In this document: piece after piece, positions 36,091-45,161 of the stretch
How positions within the stretch are numbered: the first letter of the stretch is position 1
Layout: every line of letters starts with the position of its first letter
Assembly (NCBI GenBank): GCA_017307285.1
Contig: JAFKFI010000049.1
Coordinates: 36,650-100,649, forward strand
Origin: Alphaproteobacteria bacterium
GTDB taxonomy: Bacteria > Pseudomonadota > Alphaproteobacteria > Acetobacterales > Acetobacteraceae
Direction: 5' to 3'
DNA length: 64,000 nt
Notes under the pieces: generated by a model
Database searches by the model: none
Seen by the model: the letters and a program-made list of their open reading frames with translations, nothing else
Told to the model about the DNA's origin: nothing
Program-made: the position numbers and the translations under genes

Positions 36091-39000
36091 ATGAACGACC
36101 TTTCTCAGGTCGCGGCCGACCAGGCCGCGCCGCCGTCGCCTGTCCATCGTCCCGACGCCCCCGGCGCGATCATCGCCGCCGCCCAGCAGCTCCTCCCACA
36201 TCTGGAGCGCGGCCAGCGCGTCGACGCCGCGATCCTGCGCACCGCCATGGAAGCGGCTTTCGGCGCCTCCGACGCCTCGGGTGCCTGGGACTGGAAGACG
36301 GCCTATGACGCCTGCGAGACGGCGACCGTCCTCTTCCTCCGCAAATACGGAAGGGCGCTGTTCCGCAAAGCCGACTCTCCGGCTTCCCGGCTTTCCGCCT
36401 TGACCAAGATCGCCGGCCTTCTCCCCGCCCACACCCGCCGCTCCGCCGAGAGCGAGGCCTTCCAGCAATTCTCCACACCGGCCCCGCTCGGCTTCGCGGC
36501 CCTAACCGCGGCCGCTATCGGACCTGCGGACCGCGTGCTGGAGCCTTCGGCCGGAACCGGCCTGCTCGCCATCCTGGCCGAGATCGCGGGCGGGGCGGTC
36601 ATGCTGAACGAGCTGGCCGAGACCCGGTCGGCGTTGCTCACCTCCCTCTTTCCGGCCGTTCCCGTCACGCGCTTCGATGCCGCCCAGATCGACGATCACC
36701 TTGATCCCGCAGCGGTTCCGAGCGTCGTGTTGATGAACCCGCCCTTCTCGGCGATGGCCAACGTCGCCGGCCGCGTGGCCGACACCGCCTATCGCCACAT
36801 CGCTTCGGCGCTCGCGCGTCTCGCCGACGGCGGGCGGCTGGTGGCGATCACCGGCGCGAACTTCGGACCGGACGCCCCGGCCTGGCGCGACGCCTTCGTT
36901 CGCCTGCAGGAGCGCGGCCGCATCGTGTTCACGGCCGCGATCGACGGCGCGGTCTACGCCAAACACGGCACCACGATCGACACGCGGCTGATCGTCATCG
37001 ACAAGGCACCCGCCGAGGATACTACGGCGCTCCCTGAATCGCGGGGCATTGCGCCCGACGTTGCGACCTTGTTGGGTTGGATTGAGGAGCACGTTCCAAG
37101 CCGCCTGCCGCTCGCGACGGGCCTCGCCATCCCCATGTCGGCTGTTGCCGCACCCCGAACCGTGCGCGGCTATCTCGCCCGCGCCGCTGCCGCGCAAACC
37201 GCTAGGCCCTCTGTCGCCGACCCGGAGGCGGTCGATCTCCCCTATGAGACGATTGACTGGACGCCGCCCGAGGGCGCGCGCCTCAGCGATGCGATCTATG
37301 AGGAATACCGGCTCCAATCGATCCGGATTCCGGGCGGGCAGGCGCACCCGACCAAGCTGGTGCAGTCCGCCGCCATGGCCTCGGTCGCGCCGCCGAAGCC
37401 CAGCTATCGGCCGCGCCTGCCGCTCAATCTCGTCAGCGACGCGCTCCTGTCCGACGCCCAGCTCGAGACGGTGATCTATGCCGGTGAGGCTCATGGCGAC
37501 TTTCTCGCGGGCGTATGGACCGTGGATGAGACCTTCGATCTCGTCACCGCCGCCCGCGACGATGCGCCGAACGGCGTCCGCTTTCGCCGGGGCTTCATGC
37601 TCGGCGACGGAACCGGCGCCGGCAAGGGCCGCCAGTCGGCCGGCATCATCCTCGACAACTGGCTGAAGGGTCGGCGCAAGGCGGTCTGGATCTCGAAGTC
37701 CGATAAGCTGCTCGAGGACGCCCAGCGCGACTGGTCGGCCCTCGGCATGGAGCGCCTGCTCATCACGCCGCTCTCGCGCTTCCCCCAAGGCAAACCGATC
37801 CGGCTGACCGAAGGCGTCCTATTTTTAACCTACGCTACGCTGCGGTCCGACGACCGCGGCGAGAAGCTTTCCCGCGTCCGCCAGATCGTCGAATGGTTGG
37901 GCTCCGACTTCGACGGAGTGATCATTTTCGACGAGAGCCACGCCATGCAGAATGCCGGTGGCGGCAAGGGAGAGCGGGGCGATGTGGCACCTTCGCAACA
38001 GGGCCGTGCGGGCTTGCGCCTCCAGCACGCCCTGCCGAATGCGCGCGTGGTCTATGTCTCGGCGACCGGCGCCACCACGGTCCACAATCTCGCTTACGCC
38101 CAGCGGCTCGGTCTCTGGGGGGGTGAGGACTTCCCCTTCGCCACCCGCGCCGAGTTCGTCGAGGCGATCGAGGATGGCGGTGTCGCCGCGATGGAGGTGT
38201 TGGCACGCGACCTGCGTTCGCTCGGACTCTACGCCGCCCGTTCGCTCTCCTATGACGGCGTCGAATACGAGCTGGTCGAACACGCGCTCACCGACGAGCA
38301 GCGCTGCATCTACGACGCCTACGCCGGGGCGTTCTCGATCATCCACAATCACCTCGACGCGGCGATGCAGGCCGCCAACATCACCGGCGAGAGCGGCACG
38401 CTCAACGCGCAGGCGAAGTCGGCCGCCCGCTCGGCCTTCGAATCCGCCAAGCAGCGCTTCTTCGGCCATCTGCTGACCTCGATGAAGACGCCGACCCTGA
38501 TCCGCAGGATCGACCAGGACCTCGCCGACGGCCATGCCGCCGTCATCCAGATCGTCTCGACTGGCGAGGCCCTGATGGAGCGCCGGCTTGCCGAGATTCC
38601 CACTGAGGAATGGAACGACATCCGCGTCGACATCACGCCGCGCGAATATGTTCTCGACTACCTCGCTCATTCCTTCCCGGTGCAGCTCTACGAGCCCTTC
38701 ACCGACAGCGAGGGCAACCTCTCGTCGCGACCCGTCTTCCGGGACGGCCAACCCGTCGAGAGCCGCGAAGCCGTCGCCCGCCGCAATGAGCTGATCGAGC
38801 GGCTGGCTTCGCTGCCGCCCGTTCCCGGCGCGCTCGACCAGATCGTCCAGCGTTTCGGCACGGAGCTCGTCGCCGAAGTGACCGGACGCTCGCGCCGCGT
38901 GGTGCGCAAGGGCGACCGCCTCGTCGTCGAGAACCGCGCGGCCTCCGCCAACCTCGCTGAGACCGCCACCTTCATGGATGACCTGAAGCACATCCTCGTG

Positions 39001-40425
39001 TTCTCGGAGGCGGGCGGGACGGGCCGCAGCTACCACGCCGAACTGTCGGCGCGGAACCGCCGGCTGCGCGTCCACTATCTGCTCGAACCCGGCTGGAAAG
39101 CTGACGCCGCGATCCAGGGCCTCGGGCGGACGAACCGCACCAACCAGGCGCAGCCGCCGCTGTTCCGGCCGATCGCCACGGACGTGAAGGCCGAGAAGCG
39201 CTTCCTCTCGACCATCGCCCGCCGCCTCGACACGCTCGGCGCCATCACGCGCGGTCAGCGCCAGACCGGCGGCCAGGGACTCTTCAGGCCAGAGGACAAT
39301 CTGGAATCGCACTACGCCCGCGACGCGCTGCGCCAGCTCTACATGCTGCTCGTGCGCGGCAAGATCGAAGGCTGCTCGCTCCAGATGTTCGAGGCCGCCA
39401 CGGGCCTCAAGCTCATGGACGCGAACGGCATCAAGGACGAACTGCCACCCATCACGACCTTCCTCAACCGCCTGCTGGCGCTCACCATCGAGCTGCAGGG
39501 CGTGCTGTTCACGGCGTTCGAGCAGTTGCTGAACGCCAAGGTCGAGGGCGCCATCGCCAGCGGCGTCTATGACGTCGGCCTGGAGACGCTGCGGGCCGAA
39601 AGCTTCGTCGTCACCGATCGCCGGGTGATCTACACCCATCCCGCGACGGGTGCGGAGACCCAGCTGCTCACCATCACCGAGCGCCGGCGCAATCGCCCCC
39701 TGACGCTCGATGAGGCGCTGGTTCATCTCGCCGATCCCCGCGCCGCGCTGCTGGTCAACGAGCGCTCGGGGCGCGCCGCCGTGCAGATCCCATCGCCGAG
39801 CCTGATGCTCGACGATGGCGAGATCGAACGCCGCGTCCGGTTGATCCGGCCGATGGAGCACCATCATGCATCGCTAAAGATGGTGGACGAGAGCCACTGG
39901 CAGGCGGCGGATCGCGAGGCTTTCGCCGCCGCATGGGCTCGCGAGGTGGCCGAGGTCCCCGAGTTTGCCGACAGCACGATCCATATCGTCGCCGGCTTGC
40001 TGCTCCCGATCTGGCGACGCCTGCCGAACGAGTCGACTCGGGTCTATCGGCTCCAGACCGATGCGGGCGAGCGCATCATCGGCCGCAGGGTCTCGCCGGC
40101 CTGGGCGGCGAATGCGTCGGTGACCGGGACCACCGTCCTGACGCCGGATGCGGCCTTCGCGGCGCTGATGGAGGGCCGCACCGTCCTCGACCTCGCCGAA
40201 GGCCTTCAGCTCCACCGCGCGCGCGTCATGGGCGCCCACCGCATCGAGCTGTCGGGCTTCACCGACACGATGCGCGACCGCCTGCGCGCCTACGGCCTCT
40301 TCAGCGAGATCATCTCGTGGAAGCTGCGCATGTTCGTGCCGACCGACGCCACCGGAGCCAGCGTGCTGGCGAAAGTCCTCGACCACTATCCGGTCGAGCG
40401 CATCGGCGAGCGGGAGGCCGCGTGA
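36091..40425 (+). CDS. DNA methylase / strawberry-notch-type helicase fusion
   Basis: The 1444-residue product has a methylase domain (QFSTPAPLGFAALTAA, VLEPSAGTGLLA near 150, NPPF near 217, the target-base motif of amino-methylases). A strawberry-notch-like SF2 helicase follows: GDGTGAGKGRQSAG near 505, DESHAMQNAGG near 613, YVSATGATT, and GLGRTNRTNQAQPP near 1010 as motif VI. Such fusions are a hallmark of ICE and plasmid anti-restriction or maintenance modules. They may modify incoming element DNA or remodel it; no activity is proven. ATG 36091 matches the family start. A palindromic repeat lies within codons near 91-103. Confidence 0.88.
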   Translation: MNDLSQVAADQAAPPSPVHRPDAPGAIIAAAQQLLPHLERGQRVDAAILRTAMEAAFGASDASGAWDWKTAYDACETATVLFLRKYGRALFRKADSPASRLSALTKIAGLLPAHTRRSAESEAFQQFSTPAPLGFAALTAAAIGPADRVLEPSAGTGLLAILAEIAGGAVMLNELAETRSALLTSLFPAVPVTRFDAAQIDDHLDPAAVPSVVLMNPPFSAMANVAGRVADTAYRHIASALARLADGGRLVAITGANFGPDAPAWRDAFVRLQERGRIVFTAAIDGAVYAKHGTTIDTRLIVIDKAPAEDTTALPESRGIAPDVATLLGWIEEHVPSRLPLATGLAIPMSAVAAPRTVRGYLARAAAAQTARPSVADPEAVDLPYETIDWTPPEGARLSDAIYEEYRLQSIRIPGGQAHPTKLVQSAAMASVAPPKPSYRPRLPLNLVSDALLSDAQLETVIYAGEAHGDFLAGVWTVDETFDLVTAARDDAPNGVRFRRGFMLGDGTGAGKGRQSAGIILDNWLKGRRKAVWISKSDKLLEDAQRDWSALGMERLLITPLSRFPQGKPIRLTEGVLFLTYATLRSDDRGEKLSRVRQIVEWLGSDFDGVIIFDESHAMQNAGGGKGERGDVAPSQQGRAGLRLQHALPNARVVYVSATGATTVHNLAYAQRLGLWGGEDFPFATRAEFVEAIEDGGVAAMEVLARDLRSLGLYAARSLSYDGVEYELVEHALTDEQRCIYDAYAGAFSIIHNHLDAAMQAANITGESGTLNAQAKSAARSAFESAKQRFFGHLLTSMKTPTLIRRIDQDLADGHAAVIQIVSTGEALMERRLAEIPTEEWNDIRVDITPREYVLDYLAHSFPVQLYEPFTDSEGNLSSRPVFRDGQPVESREAVARRNELIERLASLPPVPGALDQIVQRFGTELVAEVTGRSRRVVRKGDRLVVENRAASANLAETATFMDDLKHILVFSEAGGTGRSYHAELSARNRRLRVHYLLEPGWKADAAIQGLGRTNRTNQAQPPLFRPIATDVKAEKRFLSTIARRLDTLGAITRGQRQTGGQGLFRPEDNLESHYARDALRQLYMLLVRGKIEGCSLQMFEAATGLKLMDANGIKDELPPITTFLNRLLALTIELQGVLFTAFEQLLNAKVEGAIASGVYDVGLETLRAESFVVTDRRVIYTHPATGAETQLLTITERRRNRPLTLDEALVHLADPRAALLVNERSGRAAVQIPSPSLMLDDGEIERRVRLIRPMEHHHASLKMVDESHWQAADREAFAAAWAREVAEVPEFADSTIHIVAGLLLPIWRRLPNESTRVYRLQTDAGERIIGRRVSPAWAANASVTGTTVLTPDAAFAALMEGRTVLDLAEGLQLHRARVMGAHRIELSGFTDTMRDRLRAYGLFSEIISWKLRMFVPTDATGASVLAKVLDHYPVERIGEREAA
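36361..36398. repeat. Palindromic repeat, copy 2, inside a coding region
   Basis: TTCCGCAAAGCCGACTCTCC plus GGCTTCCCGGCTTTCCG lies in frame inside the methylase/helicase gene and encodes FRKADSPASRLSA. The same unit encodes a related peptide at the start of trbG (63561). Confidence 0.45.
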
Positions 40426-41480
40426 TGCCACGCCATGACGCGTCCGAGCTGGCTCACCGTCTCGCGCGCGATGCCGAGGCGGTGTGCCGCCACTACCTCT
40501 CGGCCGGACGGCGGGAGGGCCGCTATTGGCTGGTGGGCGACGTGCGCAACACGCCGGGCCGCTCGATGTTCGTGCGGCTCAAGGAGTCGACGAAGGGACC
40601 TGCTGGGAAATGGACCGACGCCGCGACCAGCGAGCATGGCGATCTGCTCGACGTGATCCGGGAAAGCTGCGGCCTGGTCGACTTCAAGGACGTTGCCGAC
40701 GAGGCGCGTTCGTTCCTCAGCCTGCCGCACCCTGAGCCTGAGCCGGATCGCCCCCGATCGCGAACACCCAGCGCTCCAACCGGGTCGCCGGAGGCAGCAC
40801 GGCGACTGTTCGCCATGTCGCAGCCGATTTCTCGCACCCTCGTAGAAACGTATCTCCGCAATCGCGGCATTACGCTTTTGCACGGAACCGGAGCGCTCCG
40901 ATTCCACCCACGCTGCTACTACCGGCCGGACGAGCACAGCCCGACAGAGACCTGGCCTGCGATGATCGCTTCCGTCACCGACCTCGCGGGGCATCTGACC
41001 GGAGCGCATCGCACCTGGCTCGATCCGAGCGGCTTCACAGAGGCGACGCTTGGCAAGGCGCCGATCGATACGCCGAGACGGGCGATGGGCGACCTTCTCG
41101 GTCACGCCGTGCGCTTTGGCGTGGCGGGCGAGGTCATGGGGGCTGGCGAGGGCATCGAGACGATGTTGTCTCTCCGCTGCGTCTTGCCGACCATGCCGAT
41201 GGTCGCAGCCCTGTCGGCGGCGCATCTCTCCGCCATCCTGTTCCCGGACACGCTGCGGCGACTCTACATCGCCCGCGACGATGATCCGGCCGGCGACGGC
41301 GCAATGGCGACATTGATCGACCGGACGCAGGAGACCGGGATCGAGGCGATCGTGATCTCGCCACGACTCGGCGACTTCAACGAGGATCTCCGCCTGCTTG
41401 GGATCGACGCGCTTCGAGCGGCCAGTCGGGTGCAGATCGCCGCACAGGACGTCGCCCGCTTCATGGAGCTGGCGGCATAG
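40425..41480 (+). CDS. Toprim-domain protein (primase-like)
   Basis: The 351-residue product has an N-terminal region like DUF7146 primase zinc-binding proteins (GDLLDVIRESCGLVDFKDVADEARSFL), then RNRGITLLHGTGALRFHPRCYY and a toprim_3 domain with GEGIETMLSL near 245 (catalytic glutamate) and LYIARDDDPAGDGA near 285 (DxD pair). It probably primes or repairs transferred single strands. Start and the preceding stop share one base (TGATG), so it is coupled to the helicase. Confidence 0.85.
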   Translation: MPRHDASELAHRLARDAEAVCRHYLSAGRREGRYWLVGDVRNTPGRSMFVRLKESTKGPAGKWTDAATSEHGDLLDVIRESCGLVDFKDVADEARSFLSLPHPEPEPDRPRSRTPSAPTGSPEAARRLFAMSQPISRTLVETYLRNRGITLLHGTGALRFHPRCYYRPDEHSPTETWPAMIASVTDLAGHLTGAHRTWLDPSGFTEATLGKAPIDTPRRAMGDLLGHAVRFGVAGEVMGAGEGIETMLSLRCVLPTMPMVAALSAAHLSAILFPDTLRRLYIARDDDPAGDGAMATLIDRTQETGIEAIVISPRLGDFNEDLRLLGIDALRAASRVQIAAQDVARFMELAA

Positions 41481-41808
41481 CCGGAACGGGACCAGAGGTA
41501 GTTCGCCAGCGTCGTCACCGTAAGGCGGCGGTCATGCTTTCCTCAGCGCCGGAGAGGACCGCACCCACGGCCTTCTGAGAGGGCGATCGGGCAGCAAGCG
41601 GCCCGCACCGGCAACCTTGTGGGCCGACTATTTTCCGTCGGCGGCGGAGCCGCCTTTACATCGCGAGACAAAATAGCCGGCCCCCTTCGGTCCTCCGCCG
41701 AGGCTCCGGCCCACAGCTCGCGCTGCGGGTGCAGGTCCGTCCCGCCCGCCGCCTTCGTCGCCATGAAGGCCGCGATGGGCGCGGCCGATCCGACAAAGGA
41801 AAGCCGCT
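41481..41808. other. 327-base gap holding a structured leader
   Basis: No gene is seen. The left part is plain GC-rich sequence. The structured leader (41621-41683) and a GC-rich tail up to the ribosome site AAAGGAAA before 41809 fill the rest. Confidence 0.5.
41621..41683 (+). ncRNA. Candidate structured leader RNA (leader family 1, copy A)
   Basis: GGGCCG-A-CTATTTT (41621-41634) pairs with AAAATAG-C-CGGCCC (41670-41683): 6 bp, one mismatch, 7 bp. Inside is a GGCGGC-GGA-GCCGCC hairpin and the 3' single-strand-like block TCGCGAGACA. Copy B before DUF736 has CTTTCTT/AAGAAAG at the same place, so two base pairs differ in a compensatory way while TCGCGAGACA is unchanged. CCCCTTCGG follows in both. 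Confidence 0.55.
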
Positions 41809-42738
41809 ATGACCACCGACCACGACGACGAATTCGAGCCGCACCACAGCTCATCCCCGACCGACCAGGTCCTCCACGAACTCCAACTCTATGGCTACCG
41901 TCCCTTCCACGACGAGCCCGATCCCAGGCCGCTTCCAGAAGCGAACATCCTCGTCGGCGGCATCTCCGACATCTTCGACGCCCTCGTGGTGGCGCTTTCA
42001 GACACACGCCTCGAACCCGACCTTGACGACCTGCTCTGGTCGACCGTGAATGTCTTCCATCGCGCCATCGAAAGGATCGAGCGCGAGCTCGACGACAACG
42101 AACTGGCCCAGCAGCGCTCGCAACGGGAACAGGACGGCAGCGAGGTCAAATCCGTCGAGCTGGAACGACTGACGGCCGAGGGCCAGACGCTGATCGAACG
42201 CCGCAACGCCTTCGAGCTGATGCGCGACCAGGCCGCCGACCAGTTCGAACACCACACCCATTCAGCCTGGCGGCCGCGCAACGGGTCGAAGGTCAACCAT
42301 CGCAACCTGACCTCGGCGATGATCGACAGCCGCGATTTCCTGGCGGCGAAGAAGCGCGCGGACAACCAGGTGCTCCTCCCCGCGGGGCCGAAGGTGGCGC
42401 TCACCGGCGGGCTCGACTTCAACGATCACCGGCTGATCCGGGCCAAGCTCGATCAGGTCCACGCCAAGCACCCGGACATGGTGCTGCTGCACGGCGGATC
42501 GCCGAAGGGCGCGGAGCTGATCGCCGCCAAGTGGGCGGACAACCACAAGGTCCCGCAGATCGCCTTCAAACCCGACTGGACGAAGCACGCCAAAGCCGCG
42601 CCGTTCAAGCGCAACGATGCGTTGCTGGAGACCCTGCCGATCGGCGTCCTGCACTTCCCGGGCACTGGCATCCAGGACAACCTCGCCGACAAGGCAAAGA
42701 AGCTTGGCATCCCGGTCTGGAAGTTCGGCGGCGCGTGA
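41809..42738 (+). CDS. DUF2493 / SLOG-domain protein
   Basis: The 309-residue product has a helical N-terminal half with a coiled coil (VFHRAIERIERELDDNELAQQ, about 85-130) and a C-terminal SLOG-like Rossmann domain of the DUF2493 (YspA-related) type: VALTGGLDFNDHRLIRAKLDQV near 200, MVLLHGGSPKGAELIAAKWA near 225, and PVWKFGG at the end. SLOG domains bind or process nucleotide-derived ligands such as ADP-ribose compounds. On ICEs this gene is common next to the strawberry-notch/toprim pair. Its ligand is unknown. Confidence 0.85.
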   Translation: MTTDHDDEFEPHHSSSPTDQVLHELQLYGYRPFHDEPDPRPLPEANILVGGISDIFDALVVALSDTRLEPDLDDLLWSTVNVFHRAIERIERELDDNELAQQRSQREQDGSEVKSVELERLTAEGQTLIERRNAFELMRDQAADQFEHHTHSAWRPRNGSKVNHRNLTSAMIDSRDFLAAKKRADNQVLLPAGPKVALTGGLDFNDHRLIRAKLDQVHAKHPDMVLLHGGSPKGAELIAAKWADNHKVPQIAFKPDWTKHAKAAPFKRNDALLETLPIGVLHFPGTGIQDNLADKAKKLGIPVWKFGGA

Positions 42739-42757
42739 GCGCCGCCTTCTCTTCGTC
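42727..42757 (+). terminator. Terminator hairpin overlapping the DUF2493 stop codon
   Basis: GGCGGCGC (42727-42734) pairs perfectly with GCGCCGCC (42739-42746); the TGA stop is in the four-base loop. TTCTCTTCGTCC follows, a T-rich but not pure tail. Confidence 0.7.
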
Positions 42758-42772
42758 CGCAATGACGTGAAC

Positions 42773-42812
42773 CCGGAAAAGCGGATCGGCGGCTTTCCGC
42801 AAAGCCGCCTTT
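42773..42812. repeat. Palindromic repeat, copy 3 (bidirectional terminator)
   Basis: CCGGAAAAGCGGATC is followed by a perfect hairpin GGCGGCTTT-CCGC-AAAGCCGCC (42788-42809) and TTTCAG. It sits between two convergent genes and can end both transcripts. Its sequence is the best copy of the repeat family at 32638, 36361 and 63561. Confidence 0.65.
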
Positions 42813-43039
42813 CAGTCCTGTTCACCCGTCACGGCGATCCGGGCCGCACGAGCATAGTGCGCCAACTCCGTATCGTTCTCGATCAGGCCATCGAGCAGTG
42901 CCTTCATGTCGCTCTGATCGGACGCCGATTGAAACGGCCCCGGCTGCCGCTCGATCGAAAGCACCGCGATGGCGAGCGCCTTCTTCACCAGATGCAGCTC
43001 ACGTCCCGTGAATTCCGCCACGCCGCATGCCTCAACCAT
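42812..43039 (-). CDS. Hypothetical small helical protein, 75 residues
   Basis: The product MVEACGVAEFTGRELHLVKKALAIAVLSIERQPG and SDMKALLDGLIENDTELAHYARAARIAVTG reads as two or three amphipathic helices, more protein-like than the shadows around it. The upstream part of the longer frame does not look coding, so ATG 43039 is chosen although its ribosome site is weak. It is convergent with DUF2493 across the repeat hairpin. No family known. Confidence 0.5.
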   Translation of the reverse strand: MVEACGVAEFTGRELHLVKKALAIAVLSIERQPGPFQSASDQSDMKALLDGLIENDTELAHYARAARIAVTGEQD

Positions 43040-43341
43040 CAGGTCGACTCGTAAGTACAGTTTAGCCGATCGGTCAGCGCACCGTGAGGACAACGAGGTT
43101 CCACGCATTGTCGGCGACGGCATTTGAGTGGCGGCTCCTGCCGGCGAGCGCCACCCCGCGTCTATCAGCGCTGATCCTTGGTCCGGCCGAGGGCCTGACG
43201 CCATCAACCCGTAAAGGGTCGGCTTACGCGAAGCGTGCCGCCGCTGCGTCTTCGCCTTCGCGGTGATTGCGGCCCTCGGCCGAACACATCGGGCGCCTGT
43301 CGCGCGGGGATGGTCCCCGCCTCAGCACAGGAGCCGGATCA
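43040..43341. other. 302-base gap with two hairpins
   Basis: No gene is supported. ACGC-GAA-GCGT (about 43226-43236) and a perfect 7-bp hairpin GCGGGGA-TGG-TCCCCGC (43304-43320) lie just before the ribosome site AGGAG of the next ORF and may be a leader fold. Confidence 0.4.
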
Positions 43342-43509
43342 ATGTCTCAAGCCCTCGCCTTCGCCAACGCCTGGAACCTCGCCACCACCCTCTTGGTCTG
43401 CGTCGTCGTCTTTCATGCTGACGCTGGCAACTACGGCGTCATGCTGGCCGCCGAATATGACGGCGATCCCAGCGCCGTCATCCACGAATTCGACCCCTTC
43501 CAACCATGA
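43342..43509 (+). CDS. Small hypothetical protein, 55 residues
   Basis: ATG 43342 follows AGGAG at nine bases. The product SQALAFANAWNLATTLLVCVVVFHADAGNYGVMLAAEYDGDPSAVIHEFDPF has a short hydrophobic stretch and an acidic tail. No family is known. It lies in the backbone between DUF2493 and a membrane protein. Confidence 0.5.
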   Translation: MSQALAFANAWNLATTLLVCVVVFHADAGNYGVMLAAEYDGDPSAVIHEFDPFQP

Positions 43510-43657
43510 CGGGGCGCATCACCACGCAAGCTCGACCAAGGAGCACCAGCGGGATTCCCACTCCCGCTGGCGCCGATTTGCGGCTATACTCATGCGTGCG
43601 CCGTGGTGGTGGTGGAAGGCGCGACCGTCAGACCTTTATCTCACGGAGTACACCGCC

Positions 43658-44098
43658 ATGATCATCTTCGGACCACTCCTCGTCATCGTCGGCATCGGCT
43701 TTATCTGCTGGCTGCTGTTCACCCTCGCTGTCTTTGCGCTGCCGTTTTTCGCCGGTCTGACGATCGGCATCTGGGCCTTTCACACGGGGGCCGGCGTGCT
43801 CGGCGGCATTGCCGTGGGTCTTGTAGCCGGCGGCGTCACCTTTGGCCTTGGCCAGCTTGCGCTCACCGTTGTGCCATGGGCGTGGGCTCGGCTCCTGATC
43901 ATCCTTCTCTATGTCGCGCCCGCCACCGTCGCTGGCTACAGCGCCACGCATGGAATCGCCCAGATGGCGATGCCTTCACCCACCTGGCAGACGATCTTCG
44001 CCGTCATCGGCGCGGTCGCTGTCAGCGTCACGGCGTTCGTCCGCTTCACCGGAATGGCCGCGCCCGGACCAGCCGGACAGGGCTTAGCGCGGGGCTGA
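43658..44098 (+). CDS. Hypothetical membrane protein, 146 residues
   Basis: ATG 43658 follows ACGGAG. The product has about four transmembrane helices: IIFGPLLVIVGIGFICWLLF, FALPFFAGLTIGIWAF, VLGGIAVGLVAGGVTFGLG, and WARLLIILLYVAPATVAGYSA, then another near the C-terminus. Glycine-rich helices suggest tight packing. It has no signature for entry exclusion or transport. Function unknown. Confidence 0.7.
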   Translation: MIIFGPLLVIVGIGFICWLLFTLAVFALPFFAGLTIGIWAFHTGAGVLGGIAVGLVAGGVTFGLGQLALTVVPWAWARLLIILLYVAPATVAGYSATHGIAQMAMPSPTWQTIFAVIGAVAVSVTAFVRFTGMAAPGPAGQGLARG

Positions 44099-44520
44099 CA
44101 TCATTACGTCGACGACCGTTGGGGCGGGGCCAGATCACGCATTCCGTATGCTCGCGATCCTCGTCGTGGAACGCGGAGTGAGGGCCGACTGGCGTCGAAG
44201 CTCACCCGATCATCGCAGAGTACCGGGTGTCGTGGCGGGTTGTTGAGGCGACATGGCCAAGGTGGCGAGGTCTCACGCATACGGCCGACGAAGTGCGAGG
44301 CAGGGCGTACAGCCGAAGCTTGGCCTCGGAAACAGGAGATCCGTCGGTTTGCCTGGTCGGGGACAGAACACCGTCGAATTTACTGGCCAGCCTCCGCGGT
44401 GACTCGAAAATCGCCACGTTCCCCTTGATGTCAGCTCTGTCAGGCCGAGCGCACCGAACGGCCTCTTCGATGGACTGATCTGGCCGAAGGCCGGCTGAAG
44501 CCTCGACCGCCTATGGCGCA
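44099..44520. other. About 420 bases without a supported gene
   Basis: Short frames on both strands (44202-44417 minus, 44227-44478 plus) have no ribosome site and no family likeness. The base composition is less GC-rich than the neighbours, and the stretch could be a decayed gene or insertion remnant. No terminal inverted repeats were seen. Confidence 0.4.
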
Positions 44521-44600
44521 ACAGCGGCGTCAAAACTTTCTTCCCCTGCCGGCTGCGCCGTCATTCCTCGCGAGACAAGAAAGCCCCTCCTTTGCTGTCG
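44521..44600 (+). ncRNA. Candidate structured leader RNA (leader family 1, copy B)
   Basis: CTTTCTT (44536-44542) pairs with AAGAAAG (44577-44583). Inside are CGGC-TGC-GCCG and the conserved TCGCGAGACA. ACAGC (44521-44525) and GCTGT (44594-44598) could extend the stem. CCCCTTCGG follows as in copy A. It precedes the DUF736 gene by about 100 bases. Confidence 0.5.
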
Positions 44601-44698
44601 AGCCCCTTCGGGGTGCGCCGTCGATCGCCTCCGGCCCTTCGATCACCATCGAGGCCGCAATGGTGCGGGCTCGGAAACAGAGATTAAGGAGAACTACC

Positions 44699-45025
44699 AT
44701 GGCGACCATCGGCACCTTCAAGAAGACCGGCTCGAACGAATTCACCGGCGAAATCGTCACCCTCTCGGTCCAGGCCAAGAACGTCCGGATCGTCCCCGAA
44801 ACCAGCCGCTCCGGCGACAACAGCCCCAGCCACCGCGTCTATGTCGGCCGAGTCGAGATCGGCGCCGCGTGGGCCAAGCGCTCCAACGAGGGCCGCGACT
44901 ATCTGGGCCTCAAGCTCGACGATCCGAGCTTCACCGCCCCGATCTTCGCCAACCTCTTCGACGACGAGGACAGCGAGGGCTACAGCCTGATCTGGTCCCG
45001 CCCCAACGGCCGCCGGAGCGACTGA
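44699..45025 (+). CDS. DUF736 family protein, copy 1
   Basis: The 108-residue product starts at ATG 44699 behind AAGGAG. It shows DUF736 features: MATIGTFKKTGSNEFTGEI, AKNVRIVPE, SPSHRVYVGRVEIGAAW, YLGLKLDDPSFTAPIFANLF and the SLIWSRPN end. DUF736 is a small beta-rich protein carried by many alphaproteobacterial ICEs and plasmids; its job is unknown. A second copy at 50604 shares the layout. Confidence 0.9.
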   Translation: MATIGTFKKTGSNEFTGEIVTLSVQAKNVRIVPETSRSGDNSPSHRVYVGRVEIGAAWAKRSNEGRDYLGLKLDDPSFTAPIFANLFDDEDSEGYSLIWSRPNGRRSD

Positions 45026-45111
45026 TCCCGCCTACAATGCCTCGTCCGGCTTGTCCGGGCGGGGCATCGCCTCATGCTCCAAGGCGACCGCCAACCTTGA
45101 ACGAGCCGAAT

Positions 45112-45141
45112 ACCTAGTTTACTAGGTGGCAGTATATTAGG
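45112..45141. promoter_or_regulatory. Palindromic operator before the first XRE regulator
   Basis: ACCTAGT-TT-ACTAGGT (45112-45127) is a perfect 7-bp inverted repeat. A half-site TTAGGT (45136-45141) follows 13 bases later with TATATT just before it as a possible -10 box. It is well placed for self-repression by the XRE protein. Confidence 0.65.
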
Positions 45142-45161
45142 TGGCACGGCGATCTCACCGC

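Noticed and set aside
37825..39867. 680-residue minus-strand ORF opposite the helicase gene
   Set aside because: It is an antisense shadow produced by high third-position GC; the plus strand has helicase motifs throughout.
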